Shown: positions 49,531 through 58,861 of the stretch, piece after piece
Position numbering within the stretch: position 1 is the first letter of the stretch
How the letters are laid out: each line of letters opens with the position of its first letter
NCBI RefSeq assembly: GCF_001905725.1
Contig: NZ_LIWB01000013.1
Location: 1 to 64,000, forward strand
Direction: 5' to 3'
DNA length: 64,000 bases
From: Streptomyces sp. CB02400
GTDB taxonomy: Bacteria > Actinomycetota > Actinomycetes > Streptomycetales > Streptomycetaceae
Notes under the pieces: model-generated
The model's input: the letters and a program-made list of their open reading frames with translations, nothing else
What the model was told of the DNA's origin: nothing
The model's database searches: none
Program-made: the position numbers and the translations under genes

Positions 49531-50940
49531 ATGTTCCAGAACGCCGACGACGCCAAGAAGTACCTCGCGGACGAGGACGTCAAGTTCATCGACGTCCGGT
49601 TCTGCGACCTCCCGGGCGTGATGCAGCACGTCACGATCCCTGCCGAGGCGTTCGACCCGGACGAGGAGCTGGCGTTCGACGGATCGTCGATCCGCGGTTT
49701 CCAGGCCATCCACGAGTCCGACATGTCTCTGCGCGCGGACCTGTCGACCGCCCGGGTCGACCCGTTCCGCCGTGACAAGACGCTGAACATCAACTTCTTC
49801 ATCCACGACCCGATCACGGGCGAGGCCTACTCCCGCGACCCGCGCAACGTGGCCAAGAAGGCCGAGGCGTACCTGGCCTCCACCGGGATCGCGGACACCG
49901 CGTACTTCGGTCCCGAGGCCGAGTTCTACGTCTTCGACAGCGTGCGCTTCAAGACCTCCGAGAACGAGTCCTTCTACCACATCGACTCCGAGGCGGGCGC
50001 CTGGAACACCGGTGCGCTGGAGGACAACCGCGGTTACAAGGTCCGCTACAAGGGCGGCTACTTCCCGGTCCCGCCGGTCGACCACTTCGCCGACCTGCGC
50101 GCCGAGATGTCCCTGGAGCTGGCCAAGGCCGGCCTGAAGGTCGAGCGCCAGCACCACGAGGTGGGCACCGCCGGCCAGGCCGAGATCAACTACAAGTTCA
50201 ACACGCTGCTCGCCGCCGCCGACGACCTGCAGCTCTTCAAGTACATCATCAAGAACGTCGCGTGGCGCAACGGCAAGACCGCGACCTTCATGCCGAAGCC
50301 GATCTTCGGTGACAACGGCTCGGGCATGCACGTCCACCAGTCGCTGTGGACGGGCGGCGAGCCGCTCTTCTACGACGAGCAGGGCTACGCCGGCCTGTCG
50401 GACACGGCCCGCTACTACATCGGCGGCATCCTCAAGCACGCGCCGTCGCTGCTGGCCTTCACCAACCCGACGGTGAACTCGTACCACCGTCTGGTGCCGG
50501 GCTTCGAGGCGCCGGTGAACCTGGTGTACTCGCAGCGCAACCGCTCCGCCGCGATGCGCATCCCGATCACCGGCTCCAACCCGAAGGCCAAGCGCGTGGA
50601 GTTCCGCGCCCCGGACGCCTCCGGCAACCCGTACCTGGCCTTCTCGGCGCTGCTCCTGGCCGGCCTGGACGGCATCAAGAACAAGATCGAGCCGGCCGAG
50701 CCGATCGACAAGGACCTCTACGAGCTGGCTCCCGAGGAGCACGCGAACGTGGCGCAGGTCCCGACCTCCCTCGGCGCGGTCCTCGACCGCCTGGAGGCCG
50801 ACCACGAGTTCCTCCTCCAGGGCGACGTCTTCACGCCGGACCTGATCGAGACGTGGATCGACTTCAAGCGCGCCAACGAGATCGCCCCGCTCCAGCTCCG
50901 CCCGCACCCGCACGAGTTCGAGCTGTACTTCGACGTGTAA
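49531..50940 (+). CDS. glnA: Glutamine synthetase type I (GSI-beta)
   Basis: 469-aa dodecameric enzyme that makes glutamine from glutamate, ammonium and ATP. Motifs: LAFDGSSIRGFQAIHESDM, the metal-binding GPEAEFYVFD, HHEVGTAGQAEINYKF, the ATP loop KPIFGDNGSGMHVHQSLW and NRSAAMRIP. The adenylylation site is Tyr397 in DKDLYELAPEE, so activity should be controlled by GlnE. ATG 49531 has AGGAGGAG upstream. GlnR-type boxes at 49395-49433 indicate transcriptional control. A terminator follows. The type II enzyme is encoded 9 kb downstream. Confidence 0.97.
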   Translation: MFQNADDAKKYLADEDVKFIDVRFCDLPGVMQHVTIPAEAFDPDEELAFDGSSIRGFQAIHESDMSLRADLSTARVDPFRRDKTLNINFFIHDPITGEAYSRDPRNVAKKAEAYLASTGIADTAYFGPEAEFYVFDSVRFKTSENESFYHIDSEAGAWNTGALEDNRGYKVRYKGGYFPVPPVDHFADLRAEMSLELAKAGLKVERQHHEVGTAGQAEINYKFNTLLAAADDLQLFKYIIKNVAWRNGKTATFMPKPIFGDNGSGMHVHQSLWTGGEPLFYDEQGYAGLSDTARYYIGGILKHAPSLLAFTNPTVNSYHRLVPGFEAPVNLVYSQRNRSAAMRIPITGSNPKAKRVEFRAPDASGNPYLAFSALLLAGLDGIKNKIEPAEPIDKDLYELAPEEHANVAQVPTSLGAVLDRLEADHEFLLQGDVFTPDLIETWIDFKRANEIAPLQLRPHPHEFELYFDV

Positions 50941-50971
50941 GAGCGTGTGAGAGGCAGAACGGGAAACACCC

Positions 50972-51008
50972 CGAGGGCCGCTGCTCCCGACCGGAGCGGC
51001 GGCCCTCG
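50972..51008. terminator. Bidirectional terminator after glnA
   Basis: CGAGGGCCGCTGCTCC pairs with GGAGCGGCGGCCCTCG (16 bp, one G-U pair) around CGACC, between glnA and the convergent membrane-protein gene. Confidence 0.88.
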
Positions 51009-51014
51009 CCCGTT

Positions 51015-51839
51015 CTAGGTCAGGGCGTCGACGAGCAGGGCGGCCACGCCGGTCCAGCAGGCGAGGGAGACGGCGCCCAGCAGCAGCGTGACGAACGCGA
51101 CCATGCACCGCTCCCAGGCCGAGGACGCCGCGACGGCCCTGCGGGGGTCTCGGGGGTCGTAGCTGATCTCGAGGTGCGAGCCGCCGTTGCCGCCCTGGTA
51201 CGTGTGCGCGGTGCCGTGCAGGTCCGTGTACCGGTAGACGCGGGTGCGGTCGGTGTAGTGGGAGAACTCCGCCGTCACCGTGATGCCGTGCCGGGGCAGG
51301 CGCCACATCCGCACGGCGCCCGGGCCCATGATTCCGGCGCTGATCACGCCCATGAGGGTGCCGAAGAAGCCCAGCGGCCAGAGGAACACGATGAAGTCCG
51401 GCTCGCCGGCGACGGCGAGCACCGCGCTCAGGACGACGGCGACCACCGCGAAGACCAGTACGGCGCGCTTCGCCAGCCGCCAGTTGCGGTCCTGTTCGCT
51501 CTCCGGGGGCGGGCCGATCGTACGGGTGGTGACGAGGGCCGAGCCGTCGGGGACCGGGTCTCCCTCGAAGACGTCCGGCAGCGCCGCGTTCACCACCTCG
51601 GCGAAGGCGGTGACGGCGGCCTCGCTGACGTCGTCGACCCGGTGGGCGGCGGGCTCGATGCCGTCCGGTGCCGTCAGGACGACCTCGACGGCCCGCCCCT
51701 CGGGGTGGACCAGCTCGATGGCCTCCAGGGGTATGCGAAGCTCCTCGTCCCCGCGGCGCAGGGTCACCGCCGCCCCGCCCCCGAACCGCAGGACGGCCCC
51801 GCCGGCACCACGCAGCACAAGGTCGGGTGTGGTGGTCAT
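51015..51839 (-). CDS. Membrane protein with DUF3592-like region
   Basis: 274 aa. Residues 1-125 are soluble, beta-rich and acidic (LVLRGAGGAVLRFGGGAAVT, IPLEAIELVHPEGRAVEVVL). Two membrane helices at about 147-165 and 170-192 follow. An external-type segment RHGITVTAEFSHYTDRTRVY ... LEISYDPRDPRRAVA is characteristic of DUF3592 proteins, and a last membrane helix lies at the C-terminus. No enzymatic role is visible. ATG 51839 has GGGGGAA upstream. It is a single gene between the glnA terminator and a divergent small gene. Confidence 0.82.
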   Translation of the reverse strand: MTTTPDLVLRGAGGAVLRFGGGAAVTLRRGDEELRIPLEAIELVHPEGRAVEVVLTAPDGIEPAAHRVDDVSEAAVTAFAEVVNAALPDVFEGDPVPDGSALVTTRTIGPPPESEQDRNWRLAKRAVLVFAVVAVVLSAVLAVAGEPDFIVFLWPLGFFGTLMGVISAGIMGPGAVRMWRLPRHGITVTAEFSHYTDRTRVYRYTDLHGTAHTYQGGNGGSHLEISYDPRDPRRAVAASSAWERCMVAFVTLLLGAVSLACWTGVAALLVDALT

Positions 51840-52001
51840 CCGCGCATTCCCCCGTATGTCGCAAACCGCCGAGTCGATCAGGGGATCGTAGATCGCCCGT
51901 GCCGAAAGCACCACGGCCGCCGGATGTCCGGAATCCTTCCCCCGGTGGGCGCGGAGGGGGATCATAAGAACTGACACTGTTGTTCGAGGAAGGTCACGGG
52001 G

Positions 52002-52259
52002 ATGTCCGAACGGGACGACGAGGAGCGGGAGTTCGACATCAAGTGGGCGGACGGCGCCGAGCACAAGGAGCCGTCGGCCCGGGCCCGGATGCTCGCCGCC
52101 CGCTGGAAGGACAACCCGCCCGGACCGGTCCCGTTCCGCGGCGAACCGGAGTACAGGGGATCGTCCGGCCGCTCGTCGTGGGTGTCGACGGCCGTGGTGC
52201 TCGGCTGCGTCGTCGCGGTGATCGTGCTGCTCGGCTACGTCAACTTCCGCCCGTACTGA
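52002..52259 (+). CDS. Small single-pass membrane protein, 85 aa
   Basis: An acidic N-terminus (SERDDEEREFDIKWADGAEHK) leads to RARMLAARWKDNPPGPVPFRG and one C-terminal membrane helix (STAVVLGCVVAVIVLLGYV) with a five-residue tail. The protein is probably N-in. Function unknown, but such 'SCO2200-like' small membrane proteins are conserved next to glnA in Streptomyces, to my memory. ATG 52002 follows GAGGAAGG at 12 bases. It converges with the ABC permease gene with six bases between. Confidence 0.78.
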   Translation: MSERDDEEREFDIKWADGAEHKEPSARARMLAARWKDNPPGPVPFRGEPEYRGSSGRSSWVSTAVVLGCVVAVIVLLGYVNFRPY

Positions 52260-52265
52260 TCCCGG

Positions 52266-54827
52266 CTACTCGGTCTGCGCGACGGCGACCGTCGGTGAGG
52301 TCCGGGAGGCGCGGAGGGCGGGCACCATGCCCGCGGCGGCGGTCACCAGGACGAGAGCGACGAAGACCGCCGCGAGCTCCCCGGCCGGCACGCTGAACGG
52401 GGCGCTCGTCTGGGCGACCCGGACCACCAGCCAGGAGTACGGCATGCCGAGGGCCAGACCGAGGACCCCGCCCAGTACGCCGTAGAGCGCGCATTCCACC
52501 GTGACCATGCGGTGCACGGCCGCCCCGCTGAGCCCCAGGGCCCGCAGCAGCCCGAACTCGCGCTTGCGTTCGACGACGGTGAGACTCGCCGTGGTCGCGA
52601 CTCCGACGACCGCCACCAGGACGGTCAGCCCCAGCACCATGATCACTGTCGTGGCCATCGTCCGCAGGTCGTCCGACTCGCCGGCCTGTGCGGCCGAGTC
52701 CTCGGCGATGACGCGGCCGTCGCCGCGCTCCGGGCCGGTCAGCGTGTCGGTGACGGCCCGCTGCGCGCGTATCCGCCCCTGGGCGCCGTCCTGCGAGGCG
52801 TTGGCGGTGACCGTGGTGGGCGCGGCGTCCGCTCCCATACGGGTGAGGTCCGCGGCGGTGACGAAGAAGTTCCCTCCGTAGGGCCCGGCTCCGGGCAGCG
52901 TCGCCGCCACGGTGAGCCGGACGGGGCGGCCCCCGAACGTCAGCGTCACACGGTCGCCCGCCCGGACGCCGAGCCGGTGGGCGTGGTCGGCGTCCACGAC
53001 GACGTGGGCGGGTTCGAGGCGGTCGAGGGAGCCGGTGCGGGCGGTCAGGCCCACGCCGGAGCGGACGGTGCCGAGGTCGAGGTCGGAGATGGTCGCGCTG
53101 CGGGCGCTCTCGACGACCTCCGCCGTACGGAACGCGGTCACGTCGGCGAGTTCGGGGTGCGAGGTGAGATCGGCGGCCAGCGACCGGTCCAGCGTCTCGC
53201 TGTCCCTCGCGTACAGGTGGAAGTCGGCGGGTGCCTCCACCGCCTGCCGGTACCGCTCGTAGGCGTTCAGGGAGGCGAGGCAGGTCAGGGTCGAGCCGAC
53301 CAGGCAGACGCCGAGGGCCACGACGACCGAGACCGAGGCCGCCCTGCCCGGCGCGCCCCCGACACCCGCGACCGCGAGCCGGCCGGCCGCACCGGTGCGG
53401 CGCAGGGGCACGGCGACGGCCGACAGCACCGGCCGGACCAGACGGGGGCCGAGGGCGATCAGGGCGAGGAAGGCCAGCCCGCCCGAGAGCACCACGACGG
53501 TCAGCGCCGCGAACCGGTCGTACTCCGTGTCGCCCGGCTGGGGCAGCCCGCCGTACTGCTGCCGGGCGAGGAACGCGGCGCCCGCCGCGCACAGCAGGCC
53601 CAGCAGGGTCCGGCCGACGCCGCTCGCCGCGTTCTCCCCGGACGCCGCGCTGCGCAGGGCCTGCAGCGGGGAGACCCGTGAGGCGGTCAGGGACGGGGCC
53701 AGGACCGCGAGGACCGCAAGCAGGCCGGTGCCGAGAACGGTGAGGACGGCCTCCGTCAGCGGGAGGTGGGAGGGAGCGAACAGGTCGTGCCCGAACCACC
53801 CTGCGACCGGGGGGACGAGCCGCCCGCAGCCCCAGGCCGCCAGCACTCCGGTCGCGCCGGCCAGCAGACCGACCACCGCCCCTTCGGCGACGAGCGCGGC
53901 GGCGAGCCGTCGCGGGGTCGCCCCGATGGCGCGCAGCAGCGCCAGCTGGCGTACGCGCCGTGCGAAGACGATGCGGAAGGTGGAGGTCGCGACGAGGACG
54001 GCCGCGCCGACGGCGACGGCGAGGAAGACGGTGACCAGTTCCAGGGTGTCCTTCGCCTCCGCCACCGCCTCGCGGGCCTCCTCCTCCCGCACCTCGTCCC
54101 CGGACCGCACCTGTGCTCCGGGCACCGCCTGCCGGATCCGCTCCGCCGGATCCACGGAACCGGACGCGGAGGACGCGGTGCCGGTGCGGACGTCGATGCG
54201 GGAGTAGCCCGACACGCCGAGCAGCTCCCCGAGTCGGGGACCGGGGGCGTACCCGGTGGGCTCCGTGTCGTCCGTGGCGGTGCCGCGGACGATGCCGCTG
54301 ACCTCGACCGTCACCCGCCGGGTGCCTTCGCCGTCGGGTTCGGGCCGCAGCAGGGTGAGCGACGAGCCCGGAGCGAGACCGTACTCCCGCGCGGCCCGCG
54401 TGTTGACGGCGAGCCGGCCCGGACCGGAGGGGTACGTGCCGTCGGTCAGCCGGACTTCCGCCAGGGCGCCGGTGCCGGGGTCCGCGGACAGCGCGAGGTA
54501 GCGTTCGACGGCGCTGCCGTCCAGCGGGCTGCCGCCGTCGAGCCGGCCGACGGCCTCGGTGACTCCGGGCGTCTTCAGGATCTCGCCCAGGCGGTCCTCG
54601 CCGATGTCCTCCCCGTCGCCGGGCGTGACCACCAGCGACACCGCTTCGGGTGTGCCGCGGAACTTCTCGACGACGGTCGCGGTGATGATCTGCTGGGCCA
54701 TGACGGTCCCGAAGACGACGAACGCCGCGATCAGCAGCGACAGTCCGGTCGCCGTGAACCGGCCGGGCCGCCGCAGGAGTTCCGCCACCTGGGAGCCCAG
54801 GACGGTCGCACGCCACGGGGTGCTCAT
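52266..54827 (-). CDS. ABC transporter permease, MacB/FtsX type
   Basis: 853 aa with two FtsX repeats: a first membrane helix (about 23-45), a large external domain (about 50-255), three helices (about 260-370), then a second helix, external domain and three terminal helices ending in VVLVTAAAGMVPALRASRTSP. The repeats LLRAIGATPRRL and LLRALGLSGAAVHRM mark the coupling helices. Such permeases export lipoproteins or antimicrobial peptides or act as sensors. Its ATG (54827) overlaps the stop of the ATPase gene as ATGA. It belongs to a minus-strand cassette with a two-component system. Confidence 0.92.
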   Translation of the reverse strand: MSTPWRATVLGSQVAELLRRPGRFTATGLSLLIAAFVVFGTVMAQQIITATVVEKFRGTPEAVSLVVTPGDGEDIGEDRLGEILKTPGVTEAVGRLDGGSPLDGSAVERYLALSADPGTGALAEVRLTDGTYPSGPGRLAVNTRAAREYGLAPGSSLTLLRPEPDGEGTRRVTVEVSGIVRGTATDDTEPTGYAPGPRLGELLGVSGYSRIDVRTGTASSASGSVDPAERIRQAVPGAQVRSGDEVREEEAREAVAEAKDTLELVTVFLAVAVGAAVLVATSTFRIVFARRVRQLALLRAIGATPRRLAAALVAEGAVVGLLAGATGVLAAWGCGRLVPPVAGWFGHDLFAPSHLPLTEAVLTVLGTGLLAVLAVLAPSLTASRVSPLQALRSAASGENAASGVGRTLLGLLCAAGAAFLARQQYGGLPQPGDTEYDRFAALTVVVLSGGLAFLALIALGPRLVRPVLSAVAVPLRRTGAAGRLAVAGVGGAPGRAASVSVVVALGVCLVGSTLTCLASLNAYERYRQAVEAPADFHLYARDSETLDRSLAADLTSHPELADVTAFRTAEVVESARSATISDLDLGTVRSGVGLTARTGSLDRLEPAHVVVDADHAHRLGVRAGDRVTLTFGGRPVRLTVAATLPGAGPYGGNFFVTAADLTRMGADAAPTTVTANASQDGAQGRIRAQRAVTDTLTGPERGDGRVIAEDSAAQAGESDDLRTMATTVIMVLGLTVLVAVVGVATTASLTVVERKREFGLLRALGLSGAAVHRMVTVECALYGVLGGVLGLALGMPYSWLVVRVAQTSAPFSVPAGELAAVFVALVLVTAAAGMVPALRASRTSPTVAVAQTE

Positions 54828-55570
54828 CGCCGCCTCCCCATGACGTCGGTGGCGGGGGCGGTGTGCTCGTCCTTGACGACGCGTCCGTCCGCGAGGGTCA
54901 GCACCCGGTCCGCGTACCGCGCTGCCGCGGGGTCGTGGGTGACCATCACGACCGTCTGGCCGAGGTCGTCGACGGACCGGCGCAGCATGGTGAGGACTTC
55001 GGTGCCGGCCCGGGAGTCGAGGTTGCCGGTGGGTTCGTCGGCGAAGAGCACGGCCGGCCGGGCCACCAGCGCCCGGGCCACGGCGACCCGCTGCTGCTGG
55101 CCCCCGGACAGTTCGGCGGGGCGGTGCGAGAGCCGGTGGGCGATGCCGAGGACCTCGCAGAGGTGGTCCACCAGGGCGCGGTCCGGGCGTCCGCCGGACA
55201 TGGCGACGGGCAGCACGATGTTCTCGTACGCCGTCAGTTGCGGCAGCAGGTTGAACGACTGGAAGACGAACCCGATCCGCTCCCGGCGCACCCTGGTCAG
55301 CTGCCGGTCGGACAGTCCGGTGATCTCCGTCCCGTCCAGGACGATGCTGCCGGAGGTGACGGTGTCGAGGCCGGCGACGCAGTGCATCAGGGTCGACTTG
55401 CCCGATCCGGAGGGGCCGACGACGGCGGTGAACCGGGCGCGCCGGACACCGACGGACACCTCGTCGAGGGCCCGCACCTCGGCGGTGCCCTGGCGGTAGG
55501 TCTTCACCAGGGCGGTGGCGGTGATGACGTCGTCCGGTGTGCGGCCGCGGTCGGCGGTGTGGACAGCCAT
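54824..55570 (-). CDS. ABC transporter ATP-binding protein (MacB/LolD type)
   Basis: 248 aa ATPase. Walker A is GPSGSGKST, the Q-loop lies in GFVFQSFNLLPQLTAYEN (typical of MacB/LolD), the signature is LSGGQQQRVAVARAL, Walker B is AVLFADEPTGNLDS and the H-loop is VMVTHDPAAARYAD. It powers the permease encoded immediately downstream with a 4-base overlap. ATG 55570 is the first start in front of the conserved core. An unknown membrane protein gene begins 23 bases upstream, so the three are one operon. Confidence 0.94.
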   Translation of the reverse strand: MAVHTADRGRTPDDVITATALVKTYRQGTAEVRALDEVSVGVRRARFTAVVGPSGSGKSTLMHCVAGLDTVTSGSIVLDGTEITGLSDRQLTRVRRERIGFVFQSFNLLPQLTAYENIVLPVAMSGGRPDRALVDHLCEVLGIAHRLSHRPAELSGGQQQRVAVARALVARPAVLFADEPTGNLDSRAGTEVLTMLRRSVDDLGQTVVMVTHDPAAARYADRVLTLADGRVVKDEHTAPATDVMGRRR

Positions 55571-55593
55571 GGGGGCGGTTCTCGCAATCCGGG

Positions 55594-56043
55594 TCAGGAG
55601 CCGAGCGGCGGCATGGAGAGGGTGACGCCGGAGTCCGAGCAGTGTCCCCGCGCCTTGCCCTCGAGGTCCTTCACGTCCTTCGCGGACGGCACTTCGGAGG
55701 ACTTCTTGGCGGTCTCGACCGCCCACCCCTCGTACTGGGCGATCTTGATTCCGAGGTAGCCGTCCTTCATCTGCGCGCGGCGCTCGTCACCGGTCTCCTG
55801 CCACCACTTCTCCGCGTCCGGCACGGGGCCGGTGGAGATCTCCTCGGCCTCGGTGATGATGCGCTGCGCCAGCCGGCAGTCCTCGGCGGACGCCTGGCTG
55901 AGCTCGTCGCGGTCCTGCCACCAGTAGGCCGCCCCGGCGGCCAGGGCCGCGACGGTCACGGCCGTGGCCGCACCGATGACGAGACGGTTCCGCTTGCGGT
56001 TCCGCGTGGTGGGCGTGACGGGCGTGGTGGGCGTGGTGCTCAT
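55594..56043 (-). CDS. Membrane-anchored protein of unknown function, part of the ABC cassette
   Basis: 149 aa. A Thr/Pro-rich N-terminus with basic residues (NRKRNRLV) leads to one membrane helix (IGAATAVTVAALAAGAAYWW), then an external helical domain with two cysteines (EDCRLAQRIIT ... GHCSDSGV) that could form a disulfide. No known family. ATG 56043 has GGAGG six bases upstream. It lies between the response-regulator gene and the ATPase on the same strand. By position it may be a ligand-binding or regulatory partner of the transporter or kinase. Confidence 0.8.
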   Translation of the reverse strand: MSTTPTTPVTPTTRNRKRNRLVIGAATAVTVAALAAGAAYWWQDRDELSQASAEDCRLAQRIITEAEEISTGPVPDAEKWWQETGDERRAQMKDGYLGIKIAQYEGWAVETAKKSSEVPSAKDVKDLEGKARGHCSDSGVTLSMPPLGS

Positions 56044-56213
56044 CGGGTCCTCCAGTGTCTTCTCGGCCGCGTTCGGCGACAGTGAGAAGTCTGGAGTTCG
56101 GCGGTCCGCCGGACATCGGCCACGGATCCGAGATCGGAGGCGGCGGATCTGGCACACCGGACGGGGTGGTCTCTGCGCCCCCGGGGGCAGAACCCGGGGG
56201 TGTTCCTGCACCC

Positions 56214-56888
56214 TCAGGGGGAGGGACGGACCAGCCCGGACTCATAGGCGAACGCGACGGCCTGGGCGCGGTCCCGCAGGTGCAGTTTGGCCATGAGGTT
56301 GCCCAGGTGCGTCTTCACCGTGGCCCCCGCGACATACAGCTCCGCCGCGATCTCGGCGTTGGAGAGCCCCCGGGCGACCAGGGTGAGCACGTCCCGCTCG
56401 CGCGCGGTGAGGACGTCCAGCCGTTCGGCCTGCCCGTTCGCCGGTGCCAGCCGGTCCGAGACCCGGTCGAGGAGCAGCCGGGTGATGCGCGGCGCCACCA
56501 CCGACTCCCCCGCGGCCAGGACCCGGATGGCGTTCACGACCTCCGCGGCGGGAGCGTTCTTCAGCAGGAAGCCGCCGGCGCCGGCGCGCAGGGCCGCGAA
56601 CGCGTCCTCGTCGTTGTCGAAGGTGGTCAGCACCAGCACGCCGGGCGGATCGTCGAGCCGCATCAGCCGCTCCGTGGCCTGGATGCCGTCCATGACGGGC
56701 ATGCGGATGTCCATGATGACGACGTCCGCCTCGATCTTGTCCAGCAGGTCGAGGGCGTCCGCCCCGTTCTCCGCCTCACCGACGACCTCGATGTCGTCCT
56801 GACCGGCCAGCACCATGGAGAAACCGGCCCGGATCAGCGGCTGGTCGTCCACCACGGCCACCCGGATCGGTCTGTCCGTCCGCGTCAT
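56214..56888 (-). CDS. NarL/LuxR-family response regulator of the ABC cassette
   Basis: 224 aa. The receiver domain has acidic residues Asp14/Asp15, phospho-acceptor Asp60 (VVIMDIRMPVMDG) and LLKNAPA. The LuxR HTH follows: LTARERDVLTLVARGLSNAEIAAELYV (listed as a region about 160-186) and ATVKTHLGNLMAKL. ATG 56888 overlaps the kinase stop by one base (TGATG). It probably controls the cassette or its own operon. It is a different paralogue from the regulator at 11658. Confidence 0.93.
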   Translation of the reverse strand: MTRTDRPIRVAVVDDQPLIRAGFSMVLAGQDDIEVVGEAENGADALDLLDKIEADVVIMDIRMPVMDGIQATERLMRLDDPPGVLVLTTFDNDEDAFAALRAGAGGFLLKNAPAAEVVNAIRVLAAGESVVAPRITRLLLDRVSDRLAPANGQAERLDVLTARERDVLTLVARGLSNAEIAAELYVAGATVKTHLGNLMAKLHLRDRAQAVAFAYESGLVRPSP

Positions 56889-58135
56889 CACTTCGTCCTT
56901 GTCGGAATCGAGGCACGTACGTGCCATCCGCTGCCGAGCCGGGGGCCGGCCTCGAAGCTGCCGCCGGCGAGCTCCACCCGCTCCCGCATCCCCACGAGCC
57001 CGTTCCCTCCGGAGCGTCCGCCGACGCCGCGGCCGGCGAGGGTGCCCGCCCCGTCGTCGACCACACCGATCAGCAGGGTGCCCCGCTCCTCGTGGAGCCG
57101 GATGTCGACCCCGGCCCCGGCTCCGGCGTGGCGGAGCACGTTGGTGAGGCACTCCTGGACGATGCGGAAGGCCGTCATCTCCTCCGCCGGCGACAGCCGT
57201 CCCTCGCCGACCTCGACCGACACGTCCACGGTCAGCCCGGCGGCCCGTGCGCGTTCGGCGACGACCTCGATCTCGTCGAGGGTGACCAGCCGCCGCGGCG
57301 GGCCGCCGCCGTCGGAGTCCGGGTCGCCGGAGTCCGGGTTCCCCTCGCGCAGCACCCGGACGATGCGGTGCATGTCGTCGATCGCGTCCCGGCCGGTGGC
57401 GGCGATCGTCTTCAGCGCGGACTCCGCCATGTCCGGCGACTTCCGCAGCACGGTCCCGGCGCCGTCGGCCTGGAGGATCATCACGGCCAGGCTGTGCGCC
57501 ACCACGTCGTGCAGTTCACGGGCGATCTCGGCCCGCTCCCGGGTCGCGGCCAGCCGGACGCGCTGCTCCTGTTCCCGCTCGGCGTGCCAGGCGCGGGCCG
57601 CCTGGCTCTCGGCGTAGAGGCGCCGCGTGTGCAGGGCGAAGGCCGTCAGCCAGACCGTCAGCGTCAGCCCCCAGAAGACCAGGAGCGATTCGAGGTCGAC
57701 GAACGGCTCGATGCCGAGGACCGGCATCCCCACCGTCCCGGCCGCCGCGGCCAGCAGCACCACGGCGCCCGCGAGATACGGCATCCAGGTGGTCCGGGAG
57801 TGGTGGACGACCGACATCATGGCGAACAGCACGGCCACGTCGTACGAGGCGGGCGCCGACGCCAGCGGCAGGTCGGGCAGGTCGTACAGGACGAACTGGA
57901 CGACGCCCAGCGCCAGGACGGCCGCCAGCACCGTGCCGGGGAACCGTCTGCGGGCCAGCAGGCACAGTGCCATCAGCGCGCCCAGGAGCAGGTCGTAATC
58001 GCCGCTGTAGTACTCCGCCGCCACCAGGACCACCAGCGCGATGCCGATGTCGCACGCCCGGGCGACGGCGCGTCCGTACCGGCCGGACGGCGTCATCCAG
58101 GCCGACGGGACCGGGACCGTCCTCTCCTCAGCCAA
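56888..58135 (-). CDS. Sensor histidine kinase (HisKA_3) of the ABC cassette
   Basis: 415 aa. Five to six membrane helices lie in residues 30-170. The phospho-acceptor helix has IARELHDVVAHS with His209, and the catalytic domain ends with GGNGLVGMRERVELAGG. The start is not obvious: TTG 58135 is placed behind an excellent ribosome site (GGAGGAGAAAGG), the codons further upstream lack similarity, and ATG 58096 would shorten the protein by 13 residues before helix 1. It forms a two-component system with the regulator just downstream. With its short loops it is likely a membrane or intramembrane sensor, as in systems for cell-wall antibiotics. Confidence 0.9.
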   Translation of the reverse strand: MAEERTVPVPSAWMTPSGRYGRAVARACDIGIALVVLVAAEYYSGDYDLLLGALMALCLLARRRFPGTVLAAVLALGVVQFVLYDLPDLPLASAPASYDVAVLFAMMSVVHHSRTTWMPYLAGAVVLLAAAAGTVGMPVLGIEPFVDLESLLVFWGLTLTVWLTAFALHTRRLYAESQAARAWHAEREQEQRVRLAATRERAEIARELHDVVAHSLAVMILQADGAGTVLRKSPDMAESALKTIAATGRDAIDDMHRIVRVLREGNPDSGDPDSDGGGPPRRLVTLDEIEVVAERARAAGLTVDVSVEVGEGRLSPAEEMTAFRIVQECLTNVLRHAGAGAGVDIRLHEERGTLLIGVVDDGAGTLAGRGVGGRSGGNGLVGMRERVELAGGSFEAGPRLGSGWHVRASIPTRTK

Positions 58136-58314
58136 CCGTCGTACCTTTCTCCTCCGGCGGGGCCGCGACCGCGTGGCCTGCCGGCGCAAGTGCCGCCGGG
58201 CCGCGGCGACTTCGGGGTGAGGACGGTGCCCTCACCCGCCCATACTGCCTCAGCGCGCGGCACACCGGTGCCGGGCGCCCCGCGCACGGAGGCCGCCCGG
58301 CACCGGTCCGGGGC

Positions 58315-58629
58315 TCAGCGGTTGTAGCGCATGAACGCGCGCACCATGTGGCACGTGGTGTCCGACGGCGGGTGGACGCCGATCAGCGCCGCCGTGGTGC
58401 GGATCCTCTCGTTGCGGGCCTGGCCCGGCAGGTAGACGCCGGAGTCGAGCAGGGCGATGGCGAGCCGCATCGCCTTGAGCCGGCGGTTGTGCGTGACGTA
58501 CCACTCGCGCGGGCGGCCCGCCGGGAGCGGGCGCTTCTCCACCGGGGCGCAGGGCAGTTCGAGCGGCACGGGACGCTTCGCGGTGGACTGGGTGGGCAGG
58601 GGCTTCGGCTTCAGTGCGGCAGCGGGCAC
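58315..58629 (-). CDS. Conserved hypothetical protein, about 104 aa
   Basis: A Pro/Lys-rich start (PAAALKPKPLPTQSTAKRP) is followed by GRPREWYVTHNRRLKAMRLA, IALLDSGVYLPGQARNERI and RTTAALIGVHPPSDTTCHMV, a basic helical domain that could bind nucleic acid. It is common in Streptomyces with no assigned function. AGGAGG touches ATG 58635 directly, so the GTG six bases later (58629) is the better start. Divergent from the ArsC-like gene. Confidence 0.8.
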   Translation of the reverse strand: MPAAALKPKPLPTQSTAKRPVPLELPCAPVEKRPLPAGRPREWYVTHNRRLKAMRLAIALLDSGVYLPGQARNERIRTTAALIGVHPPSDTTCHMVRAFMRYNR

Positions 58630-58861
58630 GGGCATCCTCCTGTCGCGGTCGGGGCGGCCCGCCGGGATCCCCGACGACCCCGGTACCACCCTCGAACACT
58701 GCTTCCATTCTACTGCCCCCCACCGACAATCAGCAGACCTGAAGAAGCCAATAAATGCCCTGGTGGACACGGGTTTTGCCGTGACGTCACACAGGTCCCG
58801 CGCGACACGCGCACGGGGGCGGAGAATTCGAACAGAGCGGGGTCGGCGTACCGTGGGCGGC

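Noticed and set aside
52240..54816. Second long minus-strand frame within the permease region
   Set aside because: Shadow frame of the MacB-like permease; only the given frame shows membrane helices and FtsX motifs.
58093..58287. Small minus-strand frame upstream of the kinase of the ABC cassette
   Set aside because: No ribosome site, Arg/Gly-rich composition; it overlaps the likely promoter and ribosome site of the kinase gene.
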